DNA from: Nocardioides sp. W7
GTDB lineage: Bacteria > Actinomycetota > Actinomycetes > Propionibacteriales > Nocardioidaceae
Length of the DNA: 64,000 nucleotides
NCBI RefSeq assembly: GCF_022919075.1
Contig: NZ_CP095078.1
Location: 372,001-436,000, forward strand
Reading direction: 5' to 3'
Shown: in pieces, positions 24,370 to 33,253 of the stretch
How the letters are laid out: each line of letters begins with the position of its first letter
How positions within the stretch are numbered: the first letter of the stretch is position 1
Made by a program: the position numbers and the translations under genes
Notes under the pieces: model-generated
Told to the model about the DNA's origin: nothing
The model's database searches: none
The model's input: the letters and a program-made list of their open reading frames with translations, nothing else

Positions 24370-26676
24370 TCACCGGCCCGCGGGCCGGACGAGCGGCGGC
24401 GGCTCGTGGGCGCGCACCGGCGGGAGCGGGCCGTCGTACCGCTCGATGCGGACGAGCACGTGCGCACCGCTGGTGGCCTGCGAGAACGACGACGTGGGCT
24501 CGTCGGGGGTCAGCACGTTGACGTTGCCGTGGACGCAGTCGGCGACCTCCGGCGCGGAGGGGTCGTACCAGGCGCCGGTGTGCATCTGGGCGACACCGGT
24601 GAGCAGCGCGTCGCTGACCACCACGCCGGCCAGCAGGCTGCCGTGGGCGCCGGTGACGCGGACGACGTCGCCGTCGCGCAGGCCGCGGGCCGCCGCGTCG
24701 TCCGGGTGCAGCCGGATCGGCTCGCGCCCGGCGACCTTGGTCGCGCGACTGGCCGCACCCATGTCGAGCTGGCTGTGCAGCCGGGTCGACGGCTGGTTGC
24801 ACAGCAGGTGCAGGTCGTACTCGTGCGCGTCGGGCGAGCGCCACCAGCGACGCGGCTCGCGCCACTCGGCGTGCGGGCCCAGGTCGGGCAGAGCGGCGTC
24901 CGCGATGCTCTGCGACCACAGCTCGATGCGGCCGCTGGGCGTGGCGAGCGGGTGGGCGACCGGGTCCGCGCGGAACGCGGTGAAGACCGGGTCCGGGTAG
25001 TGCCCGGCGGCCAGGTCGACCCCGCCGTCGCGCCAGAAGTCGGCGAAGGGCGGGGCCGGCGGCGCGCCCGGCGCCGTACGCCACTCCTCGTAGAGCCGCT
25101 CGAGCCAGGCCCGGGCATCGAGCCCCTCGTCGTGGTCCGAGCCCAGCCGCTCGGCCAGGCGACCGAAGATCCACAGCTCCTCGCGCGCCTCGGCGTACGG
25201 CGCACTCGCGGCGGGCGAGGCCCGCAGCCGGGTGTCGCCGGGGCCGGCCGCCACGTCGTCGCGCTCGAGGCTGCTCGCGACCGGCAGCACCACGTCGGCG
25301 TGCTTGGCGGTCGCGGTCCAATGGGTCTCGTGCACCACCAGCGTGTCCAGCCGGGCGAGCGCGGTGCGCAGGCGGCGCAGGTCCTGGTGGTGGTGGAACG
25401 GGTTGCCGCCCGCCCAGTAGGCCAGCCGCACGTCGGGCAGGCGCAGCACGCCGCCGTCGTACGGCAGCTCGGCGCCGGGGTGCAGGAGGAGGTCGGCGAT
25501 CCGAGCGCACGGGATGTGCTCGGCCACCGGGTTCGAACCCTGGGGGAAGGTCGGCAGCCGGGGGCTCACCCGGCCGCCGCCGTAGTCGCCCATCGAGCCC
25601 AGTCCGTGCGTGAAGCCGCCGCCGGGCAGACCGACCTGACCGAGGAAGGCGGCCAGCGTCAGCCCGGCGAAGACCGGCTGCTCCCCGCGCTCGCCCCGCT
25701 GCAGGGCGTAGACGACGTTGACCAGCGTGCGGCCGGCCGCCATCTCGTGGGCGAGCTCGCGGATCCGGGCAGCCGGGGCGCGGGAGATCCGCTCCGCCCA
25801 CTCCGGCGTCTTCGGGACCCCGTCGGTCTCCCCGAGGACGTAGGCGCGGACCCGGTCCGCGCCGACGGTGTGGCGCGCGAGGAACGCCTCGTCGGCCAGC
25901 CCGTCGACGACCAGGACGTGCACCAGGGCCAGCATCACGGCCGTGTCGGTGCCGGGCATCACCCCGATCCACTCCGCGTCGAGCCCGTCCATCGCATCGT
26001 CGCGCTGGGCCGAGAGGGAGACGACCCGCGTCGTCGTCGCGGCCGAGCGGGCGAGCGCGGCGGCGGAGTGCCGCGCGTGCCCGCCGGGCACCACCCAGCC
26101 GTTGGACCGGCGTACGCCGCCGAAGGTGACCAGCAGGTCGGTGTGCTCGGCGACTTGCGGCCAGGACACCGGCCGCAGCCGGACGTCCGCGGCGGCCGGG
26201 GCGCCGACCAGGTGCGGCAGCAGCACCAGGCTCGCGCCGCGGCTGTAGTCGTTGACCGAGCGCACGTAGCCGCCGATGCCGTTGAGGAACCGGTGCACCT
26301 GGCTCTGGGCGTGGTGCAGCCGGCCCGCGCTCCCCCAGCCGTACGACCCGCCGAACACCGCCCGGTTGCCGAAGGTCGTGCGCACCCGTTCCAGCTCGGC
26401 CGCGACCAGGTCGAGGGCGGTGTGCCAGTCCACCTCGACGTACTCCTCGTCGACCGCGCCCCGGGTCCCGTCCGGACCGGGCCCGCGCTCGAGCCAGCCG
26501 CGCCGGATGCTCGGCCGCGCGACCCGCGAGGCGTGCCGGTGCCCGCCGGCGACGTTGCCCATCGCCGGGGAGGCCTCGTCGTCGGCGTGCGGCCGCACGG
26601 CCACCACCCGGTCGGCGTCGTCGACGTCGACCAGGTACGAGCCCCAGTGCGCGCTGGTCTCCGTGGTCCGGATCAT
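24370..26676 (-). CDS. bisC: Biotin sulfoxide reductase-type molybdoenzyme
   Basis: A 768-residue bis-MGD molybdopterin oxidoreductase of the DMSO-reductase family, very like E. coli BisC along its length (S-A-H-W-G near the start, G-S-Y-G-W-x-S-x-G, L-H-S-Q-L near the C-terminus). The Mo ligand is expected to be Ser145 in D-Y-S-R-G-A. No [4Fe-4S] cysteine motif and no twin-arginine signal are seen, so it is cytosolic like BisC. It reduces biotin sulfoxide and possibly methionine sulfoxide. ATG 26676 matches the family start; the frame extends 29 codons upstream without family features. Confidence 0.88.
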   Translation of the reverse strand: MIRTTETSAHWGSYLVDVDDADRVVAVRPHADDEASPAMGNVAGGHRHASRVARPSIRRGWLERGPGPDGTRGAVDEEYVEVDWHTALDLVAAELERVRTTFGNRAVFGGSYGWGSAGRLHHAQSQVHRFLNGIGGYVRSVNDYSRGASLVLLPHLVGAPAAADVRLRPVSWPQVAEHTDLLVTFGGVRRSNGWVVPGGHARHSAAALARSAATTTRVVSLSAQRDDAMDGLDAEWIGVMPGTDTAVMLALVHVLVVDGLADEAFLARHTVGADRVRAYVLGETDGVPKTPEWAERISRAPAARIRELAHEMAAGRTLVNVVYALQRGERGEQPVFAGLTLAAFLGQVGLPGGGFTHGLGSMGDYGGGRVSPRLPTFPQGSNPVAEHIPCARIADLLLHPGAELPYDGGVLRLPDVRLAYWAGGNPFHHHQDLRRLRTALARLDTLVVHETHWTATAKHADVVLPVASSLERDDVAAGPGDTRLRASPAASAPYAEAREELWIFGRLAERLGSDHDEGLDARAWLERLYEEWRTAPGAPPAPPFADFWRDGGVDLAAGHYPDPVFTAFRADPVAHPLATPSGRIELWSQSIADAALPDLGPHAEWREPRRWWRSPDAHEYDLHLLCNQPSTRLHSQLDMGAASRATKVAGREPIRLHPDDAAARGLRDGDVVRVTGAHGSLLAGVVVSDALLTGVAQMHTGAWYDPSAPEVADCVHGNVNVLTPDEPTSSFSQATSGAHVLVRIERYDGPLPPVRAHEPPPLVRPAGR

Positions 26677-26905
26677 GCCGACCGACGCTAGCGCGCCACC
26701 GTCCCACCCGGGGGCCGGGCGGGCGCCGAGGGCGATCACACTCGTCGATGGGTTCTCATCCACTTCTACTCTTGGACCCCCGCAGATCCCCCCACCTACA
26801 GTCGTGGACGGCGCAGACTCGCGCCTTCAAACATGAGTATTCTGATTGACTTACCGGCCTGAGAAGACTTTCCCGGGCCGCGGGTGACCACCGAGGAGAA
26901 CCCCC

Positions 26906-28564
26906 ATGAAGACCTTCCGTGCCGCGTCTCGAGCGCTCCGCTCGCGACAGCTGCGGACCGTGACCGCCGCCGCCGCCGTGCTCGCCCTCGCCGCGGGCTG
27001 CGCTGCCTCCGGCAACGGCAGCGAGCAGGGCGACGGCACGAAGAAGGCGGGCGGGGACGTCACCTTCCTCATCGACTCCCTCGGCGACTCCTGGATCCCC
27101 AACAACAGCGCCATCTCCAGCTTCCAGGGCCACATCTGGGGCCACGTGACCGACAAGCTCGTCTACGTCGACGAGGAGGGCGAGGTGAGCCCCTGGGTCG
27201 CGGAGACCTGGGAGCAGAACGACGACGCCACCGAGTTCACGCTGCACCTGAAGGGCGGCGTGACCTTCTCCGACGGCAGCCCCGTGGACGCCGAGGCGGT
27301 GGTCGCGAACCTGGAGATCTGGGCCGACGGCCGACCCGACGACGGGATCAACCCGATCGGGCTCTTCCCGACGACGTACGACAGCTCGCAGGCCGTCGAC
27401 GCGAGCACCGTGAAGGTCTCCTTCACCGCGCCCACCCTGGGCTTCATCCCGACCCTCGGCTACCACGGGTCGATCCTGATCTCGCCGAAGACGCTCGAGC
27501 TGCCCGCCGAGAAGCAGGCCGACCTCGGCAACGACATCGGCAGCGGACCGTTCACCGTCGCCTCGTGGAAGGAGGGCGACAGCGTCGTCCTCGAGAAGCG
27601 CGACGACTACGACTGGGGACCGGAGGCCCTCGACCACGAGGGTCCCGCCACCCTGGACTCGGTCACCTACAAGCTGGTCGCCGAGCCGTCGGTGCGCACC
27701 GCCGCGGTGCAGTCCGGCCAGGCCGACGTGGCCTACAACCCCTCGCCGCAGGAGCTCGACCCCTTCAAGAAGCAGGGCTTCACCGTCGCTGCACCGCGCT
27801 ACCTCGGCTTCGTCAACGGCTACGCGCTCAACACCCAGGTGGCGCCGTTCGACGACGTCGCGGTGCGCCAGGCGGTGCAGCACGGCATCGACCGCGAGGA
27901 GATCCTCTCCACGGTCTACACCGACGACTGGCTGCCCGCCGAGTCCTTCATCCAGAGCAACGTGCCGGGCGCGACCGACCACAGCGACGAGTTCGCCTTC
28001 GACGTCGAGGAGGCCAAGCGCCTGCTCGACGAGGCCGGATGGAAGGCCGGCGGCGACGGGATCCGCGCCAAGGACGGCAAGAAGCTGGCCCTGACGCTCT
28101 ACCCGAACCCCTACCTGGCCACCTCGCAGGCCGTCGACGAACTCGTCGCCCAGCAGCTCGGCGACCTGGGCTTCGACATCGAGATCCAGGCCTACGACGT
28201 CGTGACGTACGGCGAGCGCGTGGCGGTCGGCAGCGACGCCGTCCCGGCGTACGAGGTCACCCGCAGCTTCATCGACGCGGGCACCGTCGGCGGCGTGCTG
28301 GTCGGTTCCGGTGAGGACTGGTTCAATCTGGGCGACAGCGACGCCGAGCTCAGCGACCTCGCCGGACAGGTCGCCGGAGCGGTCGACGTCGACGCGCGCA
28401 ACACGGTGCTCGACACGCTCCAGAGCCACGTGCTGGAGCAGGCCTACTTCGTGCCCCTGACCCAGATCGTGCAGCGGCTCTACCTCCAGTCGCCGAAGCT
28501 GAAGGGCGTCAGCTACAACGGCGTGGCGTACGCGAACTTCTTCACCGCCTACCTCGAGGGCTGA
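26906..28564 (+). CDS. Peptide/nickel-type ABC substrate-binding lipoprotein (family 5)
   Basis: A 552-residue SBP_bac_5 protein. It has a basic N-terminus, a hydrophobic signal and the lipobox L-A-A-G-C (lipid Cys about residue 32), then the family pattern D-K-L-V-Y-V-D ... G-V-T-F-S-D-G-S-P-V-D-A and A-V-R-Q-A-V-Q-H-G-I-D-R. GAGGAGAACCCCC precedes the ATG. It delivers an unknown ligand to the permeases encoded downstream. It heads a five-gene operon that ends in a flavin-dependent monooxygenase, suggesting a non-peptide substrate (inference). Confidence 0.9.
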   Translation: MKTFRAASRALRSRQLRTVTAAAAVLALAAGCAASGNGSEQGDGTKKAGGDVTFLIDSLGDSWIPNNSAISSFQGHIWGHVTDKLVYVDEEGEVSPWVAETWEQNDDATEFTLHLKGGVTFSDGSPVDAEAVVANLEIWADGRPDDGINPIGLFPTTYDSSQAVDASTVKVSFTAPTLGFIPTLGYHGSILISPKTLELPAEKQADLGNDIGSGPFTVASWKEGDSVVLEKRDDYDWGPEALDHEGPATLDSVTYKLVAEPSVRTAAVQSGQADVAYNPSPQELDPFKKQGFTVAAPRYLGFVNGYALNTQVAPFDDVAVRQAVQHGIDREEILSTVYTDDWLPAESFIQSNVPGATDHSDEFAFDVEEAKRLLDEAGWKAGGDGIRAKDGKKLALTLYPNPYLATSQAVDELVAQQLGDLGFDIEIQAYDVVTYGERVAVGSDAVPAYEVTRSFIDAGTVGGVLVGSGEDWFNLGDSDAELSDLAGQVAGAVDVDARNTVLDTLQSHVLEQAYFVPLTQIVQRLYLQSPKLKGVSYNGVAYANFFTAYLEG

Positions 28565-28571
28565 GGTCGCC

Positions 28572-29555
28572 GTGTCCCGGCCCTACGCGGTCTACGCGCT
28601 GCAGCGGGTCGCCCAGGCGGTCGTCGTCGTGCTGCTCGCCTACGTGTTCACCTTCCTGGTGATCAGCGTGCTGCCCGGCGACCCGGTCAGCAGCACGCTG
28701 CGCGATCCGCAGAACAACTTCACCGAGGCCGAGGTCGATCGGATCATCGCCTACTACGGGCTCGACCAGCCGGTGTGGGTGCAGCTGTGGGAGTCGCTGT
28801 CGCGGTTCCTGACCGGGGACCTCGGGGTCTCGCTGCGCTCGAACCTGCCGGTGACGAGGCTGGTCGGGGACGTGCTGGGATCCACGCTCCTGCTGGCCGC
28901 CAGCGCGCTGGTGGTCGCCCTGGTGCTGGCCTTCGCCATCGCGTACGGCACCCGCAACCTGCCGGCCCCCGCGGCCCGGGTGCTGCGGGCCTTCCCCTCG
29001 CTGTTCCTGTCGGTCCCGAACTTCGTCATCGGGCTGCTGCTGATCAACATCTTCGCCTTCCAGCTTGGTGTCCTGCAGGTGACCGACTCGGAGGGCCTGG
29101 CTGGGACCTTCTTCGCCGCCGTGGCCCTCGGGATCCCGGTCTCCGCCCAGGTGGCGGAGGTGCTGATCGCCAACCTCGACCACGAGGCCCGTCAGGAGTA
29201 CGCCACCTTCGCCACCTCCCGGGGCCTGAGACGCTCGCAGCTGTTCTGGCGGCACCTGCTCAAGCCGTCGTCGCTGCCCGTGGTGACCGTGATCGCCCTG
29301 ACCGTCGGCGAGCTGCTCGGCGGTGCCCTGATCACCGAGACCATCTTCGGTCGCACCGGCATCGGCAGCCTGGTCCAGCGCTCGGTCACCACCCAGGACC
29401 TCCCGGTGCTGCAGGCGGTGGTGGCGCTCTCGGCCGTCACCTTCGTCGTGGTCAACCTCGTCGTCGACCTCGTCTACCCGCTGCTCGACCCCCGGGTCGA
29501 CCTGCGCGGCGCCACCCGCCGGCTGCGCCCCGTCGCCGAGGAGGTCACAGCATGA
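28572..29555 (+). CDS. ABC transporter permease, DppB type
   Basis: A 327-residue membrane protein with six helices. The family start Y-A-L-Q-R-V-A-Q-A-V-V-V-V-L-L-A and the L-P-G-D-P motif are present, as is the EAA loop before the C-terminal helices (E-Y-A-T-F-A-T-S-R-G-L). GTG 28572 follows the SBP gene by 7 bp. It forms the transmembrane channel with the second permease. Confidence 0.9.
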   Translation: MSRPYAVYALQRVAQAVVVVLLAYVFTFLVISVLPGDPVSSTLRDPQNNFTEAEVDRIIAYYGLDQPVWVQLWESLSRFLTGDLGVSLRSNLPVTRLVGDVLGSTLLLAASALVVALVLAFAIAYGTRNLPAPAARVLRAFPSLFLSVPNFVIGLLLINIFAFQLGVLQVTDSEGLAGTFFAAVALGIPVSAQVAEVLIANLDHEARQEYATFATSRGLRRSQLFWRHLLKPSSLPVVTVIALTVGELLGGALITETIFGRTGIGSLVQRSVTTQDLPVLQAVVALSAVTFVVVNLVVDLVYPLLDPRVDLRGATRRLRPVAEEVTA

Positions 29556-29611
29556 ACCTTCCCCACGAAGCCACTCGCTTCGCTCGCGCCTCCGAGGGGA
29601 CCCCGGCATGA
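29552..29611 (+). other. 19-codon mini-ORF or small insertion between the permease genes
   Basis: An ATG-to-TGA frame of 19 codons whose start overlaps the upstream permease stop (ATGA at 29552-29555) and whose stop overlaps the downstream permease start (ATGA at 29608-29611). The 50-bp interior is flanked by a direct repeat of GCATGA (29550-29555 and 29606-29611). The interior carries CACTCGCTTCGCTCGCG, a self-complementary motif. This looks like a small insertion into an original ATGA junction rather than a selected gene. Confidence 0.5.
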
Positions 29612-30483
29612 GCATCACCACCGTGAGCCAGGGCCGCGCCCCCCGAACCTCGGGCGGGTGGCGCCCGTCCGCCCTGCGCCGCGGCCGGACCCGGGGCCGG
29701 GTCCCGGTCGGCGTCCTGCTCTCGCTGGTCATGCTGGCCCTCGTGGTCGGGTGGTCGCTGGCCCCGGGCCTGTTCACCGGCCAGGACCCGGCGCGCGGCG
29801 TACCCGCCGACGCGTTCCAGGGTCCGAGCCTCGCGCACTGGTTCGGCACCGACCATCTCGGCCGCGACGAGTTCTCCCGCGTGGTCCACGGCTCGGCGTC
29901 CTCGGTGACGAGCGCGCTGGTCGCCGTGGCCATCGGGGTGCTGGTGGGCGGGCTCGTCGGCCTGGTCGGCGGGTTCCTCGGCGGTCGCGTCGATGTGGTC
30001 CTGGCCCGGGTCGTCGACGTGCTGCTGGCCATCCCCAGCTTCCTGCTGGCGGTCGTGGTCGTCAGCGCGCTCGGCTTCGAGACCATCAACGCCGCCATCG
30101 CCACCGGCGTCTCGGCCGTCGCCGTCTTCGCCCGGGTGATGCGCGCGGAGGTGCTCAAGACGAGGCGCGCCGTCTTCGTGGAGGCGTCGCTGCTGCTCGG
30201 TGGCTCGCGGTGGCACGTGCTGCTGCGGCACGTGCTGCCCAACGCCTCGCGCTCGGTGCTCAACCTGGCCGTCCTGCAGTTCGGGCTGTCGATCCTGGTG
30301 ATCGCCGGCCTGGCCTTCCTGGGGTACGGCGACCCGCCGCCGGCGTCGGACTGGGGCCTGCTGGTCTCCAGCGGCAAGGACTACCCGCTCGCCCCCTGGC
30401 TGGTCTACGCGCCGGCCCTCGTCACGATCGCCACCGTCCTCTCTGCGAACAGGATCAGCCGATGGCTCCGCAAGACCGACTGA
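29608..30483 (+). CDS. ABC transporter permease, DppC type
   Basis: A 291-residue permease. The typical H-W-F-G-T-D-H-L-G-R-D motif of DppC/OppC proteins is at about residues 74-84, the EAA-like loop is V-E-A-S-L-L-L-G-G-S, and six hydrophobic segments are seen. Its 3' end overlaps the ATPase gene by 22 bp. Confidence 0.9.
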   Translation: MSITTVSQGRAPRTSGGWRPSALRRGRTRGRVPVGVLLSLVMLALVVGWSLAPGLFTGQDPARGVPADAFQGPSLAHWFGTDHLGRDEFSRVVHGSASSVTSALVAVAIGVLVGGLVGLVGGFLGGRVDVVLARVVDVLLAIPSFLLAVVVVSALGFETINAAIATGVSAVAVFARVMRAEVLKTRRAVFVEASLLLGGSRWHVLLRHVLPNASRSVLNLAVLQFGLSILVIAGLAFLGYGDPPPASDWGLLVSSGKDYPLAPWLVYAPALVTIATVLSANRISRWLRKTD

Positions 30484-32138
30484 CCGGCACCACGGCCACC
30501 CTCGAGAGCCCGGTCGCCGAGCGCACCGACGGCCTGCTCCGGGTCGAGGGGCTCTCGGTCTCCTACGGCGGGCACCAGGTGGTCTCCGACGTCTCCTTCG
30601 ACCTGCCCCGCGGCCACAGCCTGGCCCTGATCGGCGAGTCGGGCTCGGGCAAGTCGACGATCGCCCGCTCCCTGCTGAGGCTGCTGCCGCCCGGGGTCGG
30701 GCACGCGACCGGACGGATCGAGGTGCAGGGCCAGGAGGTGCTCTCGCTGCCCGAGCGGCACTTCCGCCCGTTGCGCGGCGGCACCATCGGCTTCGTCCCG
30801 CAGGACCCCGCCAGCTCGCTCAACCCGGTCCGGACCATCGGGTCGCAGGCGAAGGAGGCGGCCGCCCTGCTCCCGGGGGACCCGTCCCCGGCCCAGCGAC
30901 GCCAGGCCGTCGTCGACATCCTCACCCGGGTCGGGCTGGACGACCCGGAGCGGGTGCTGGCGTCGTACCCCCACCAGCTGTCGGGGGGCATGCTGCAGCG
31001 GGTGCTGATCGGCCTCGCGGTGCTGCCGCAGCCGGCGCTGCTGATCGCCGACGAGCCGACCTCGGCCCTCGACGCGACGATCCAGAAGCGGATCCTCGAC
31101 CTGCTCGGCGAGCTGCGCGACTCCCTCGACATCAGCCTGCTGCTGATCACCCACGACCTGGCCATCGCCGCCGAGCGCGCCAACTCCCTCGTCGTGCTCA
31201 AGGACGGGCGGGTCCAGGAGGCCGGTCCGACCGAGCAGGTCTCGACGGCCCCGACCTCGGCGTACGCACGTCAGTTGCACGCCGACGTCCCCTCCCTCAA
31301 CCCGGACCGGTACGCCGAGCTGCGCGACGTCGGCGAGGCCCGGCGCGCGCTCGCGGCCGGCGAGGAGCCGAAGATCGTGGTCCGCGGGGTGACCAAGTCG
31401 TTCACCGTCGACCGGAGCCGGCTGACGGCCGTCGACGACCTGTCGTTCGCCGTGCCGGCCGGCACCACGCACGCCATCGTCGGCGAGTCCGGCTCGGGCA
31501 AGACCACGACGATCCGGCTGCTGCTGGGCCTGGAGACGCCCGACTCCGGCGAGATCGTCGTGGCCGGCGAGCGCGTCGACGGCCGCTCGCACGCCGCGCT
31601 GAGGTCGGTACGCCGGCACCTGCAGTTCGTCTACCAGAACCCGTTCACCTCGCTCGACCCCACCTGGAAGGTCGAGCGGCTGGTCCGCGAGCCCCTGGAC
31701 CGCTTCCGGATCGGCACCCGCGAGGAGCAGCGCGACCGGGTGCGCTGGGCCCTGGACGCCGTCGGACTCGACCCCGCCCTGCTGACCCGCCGGCCCGACG
31801 CGCTCTCCGGCGGGCAGCGGCAGCGGGTCGCGATCGCCCGGGCGCTGGTGCTGCGGCCCGACGTGATCGTGCTCGACGAGCCGACCTCCGCGCTCGACGT
31901 GAGCGTGCAGGCCGACATCGTCCAGGTGCTGCTGAGTCTGCAGGCCGAGCTCGGGCTCACCTACGTCTTCGTCTCGCACGACCTCGCCCTGATCCGGCAG
32001 CTCGCGCACACGGTCAGCGTGGTCCGGCGCGGCCGGGTCGTCGAGGAGGGCACCGTCGCGCAGATCTTCGACACCCCGCGCGAGGACTACACCCGCACGC
32101 TGCTCGACTCGATCCCCGGCACGACGGAGAAGCCATGA
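30462..32138 (+). CDS. Fused double ABC ATPase, DppD-DppF type
   Basis: A 558-residue protein with two complete ABC cassettes. First half: Walker A G-E-S-G-S-G-K-S-T, signature L-S-G-G-M, Walker B L-L-I-A-D-E-P-T. Second half: G-E-S-G-S-G-K-T-T, L-S-G-G-Q-R-Q-R and V-I-V-L-D-E-P-T. It energises the transporter alone, replacing separate DppD and DppF. ATG 30462 lies inside the end of the preceding permease; the longer upstream frame is only the shadow of that gene. Confidence 0.92.
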   Translation: MAPQDRLTGTTATLESPVAERTDGLLRVEGLSVSYGGHQVVSDVSFDLPRGHSLALIGESGSGKSTIARSLLRLLPPGVGHATGRIEVQGQEVLSLPERHFRPLRGGTIGFVPQDPASSLNPVRTIGSQAKEAAALLPGDPSPAQRRQAVVDILTRVGLDDPERVLASYPHQLSGGMLQRVLIGLAVLPQPALLIADEPTSALDATIQKRILDLLGELRDSLDISLLLITHDLAIAAERANSLVVLKDGRVQEAGPTEQVSTAPTSAYARQLHADVPSLNPDRYAELRDVGEARRALAAGEEPKIVVRGVTKSFTVDRSRLTAVDDLSFAVPAGTTHAIVGESGSGKTTTIRLLLGLETPDSGEIVVAGERVDGRSHAALRSVRRHLQFVYQNPFTSLDPTWKVERLVREPLDRFRIGTREEQRDRVRWALDAVGLDPALLTRRPDALSGGQRQRVAIARALVLRPDVIVLDEPTSALDVSVQADIVQVLLSLQAELGLTYVFVSHDLALIRQLAHTVSVVRRGRVVEEGTVAQIFDTPREDYTRTLLDSIPGTTEKP

Positions 32139-33223
32139 CCACCACGGCCGCCGTCTCGTCGGCACCGGCCCCCGTGCGCAGCAAGCAGCGGCTGGGCTTC
32201 AACACCCGGGTGTCGTACGACGACCTGCGCGGGCCGGCGGCCGGCCTGCGTGACGGGATCGAGCTGTTCCGGGCCGCGGAGGCGCTCGGCTACCAGTCCG
32301 GCTGGGTCTACCAGCGGCACTTCGACCACTACCTGTCCTCGCCGCTGCCGTTCCTCTCCGCCGTCGGCCAGCACACGGAGCGGATCGCGCTCGGCACCGC
32401 CGTACTCCCGATGCGCTACCAGGAGCCGGTGCTGCTGGCCGAGGCCGCCGGCGTCACCGACCTGCTCGTCGGCGAGCGGCTCCAGCTGGCCCTGTCGGCC
32501 GGGGCGACCGCCGCCTTCGACGCGGTCTTCGGTGCCGTCGACACGGACGCCCGCACCGAGGCCCAGCGGCGGCTGCGCCGGTTCCTCGGCGCGGTCTCCG
32601 GCGAGGCCCTGCACGTCGTCGACGGTCCGGACCAGGGCGCGCCGGTCGGCACCCCGCTCGCCGTCACGCCGCACAGTCCGGGCCTGCGCTCGCGGGTGCG
32701 CCAGGGGGTGGCCAGCGTCGGCTCCGCCGAGCACGCCGCCGAGCTCGGCCTCGGGATCATCTGCGGCACGGTCCTGCACGGCCTGGCCGAGGGCGAGACG
32801 TTCCCGGCGTACCAGGCCCGGGTGATCGCGGCGTTCCGCGCGCGCTGGCAGGCCGTGCAGGGCACCGAGCCGCCGCCGGTCGCCGTCGCCGCCTCCGTGC
32901 TGCCCGGCACCACGCCCGACCTGCGCGAGCGCTACGCGTCGTACGACGAGCAGCGGCGTACGCAGGGCATGGCGGCCTCCCGACCGGCCGGCGCGCTGAC
33001 GCCCGTCGTCTCGGCCGACCTGCCGGCCGGGATGCGGGTGAGCCCGGTGCACCACGGCACGCCGGACCAGGTCGCCGCGGCCGTCCTCGACGACCCCGGC
33101 CTCGCCGCGGCCGACGAGCTGGTGCTGTTCCTACCGCCGGCCTTCGCGCTGCCCGACAACGTCCGCCTGCTCAGGGACCTGGCCCGGGAGGTCGCGCCCG
33201 CGCTCGGCTGGTCCGCCGGCTGA
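32135..33223 (+). CDS. LLM-class flavin-dependent monooxygenase
   Basis: A 362-residue bacterial-luciferase-like TIM-barrel protein. It uses reduced FMN to oxygenate a substrate. Family features: L-G-F-N-T-R-V at the first strand, R-I-A-L-G-T-A-V-L-P-M-R-Y and L-L-V-G-E-R-L-Q-L-A-L-S-A-G. The start overlaps the ATPase stop (ATGA), so it belongs to the transporter operon. Such coupling of a peptide-type ABC transporter to an LLM enzyme suggests that the imported molecule is the monooxygenase substrate (inference). No flavin reductase lies in this operon. Confidence 0.85.
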   Translation: MTTTAAVSSAPAPVRSKQRLGFNTRVSYDDLRGPAAGLRDGIELFRAAEALGYQSGWVYQRHFDHYLSSPLPFLSAVGQHTERIALGTAVLPMRYQEPVLLAEAAGVTDLLVGERLQLALSAGATAAFDAVFGAVDTDARTEAQRRLRRFLGAVSGEALHVVDGPDQGAPVGTPLAVTPHSPGLRSRVRQGVASVGSAEHAAELGLGIICGTVLHGLAEGETFPAYQARVIAAFRARWQAVQGTEPPPVAVAASVLPGTTPDLRERYASYDEQRRTQGMAASRPAGALTPVVSADLPAGMRVSPVHHGTPDQVAAAVLDDPGLAAADELVLFLPPAFALPDNVRLLRDLAREVAPALGWSAG

Positions 33224-33253
33224 GCGCACTGGGTGAGCCCGCCCGCGCGCCCG

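Noticed and set aside
23984..26707. 907-codon open frame overlapping bisC in another minus-strand frame, and its plus-strand counterpart at 24268-26691
   Set aside because: Arg/Ala/Gly-rich shadow frames; bisC is clearly the coding frame.
28542..30377. 611-codon antisense frame over the permease genes
   Set aside because: Shadow frame; the permeases have clear family motifs and membrane helices.
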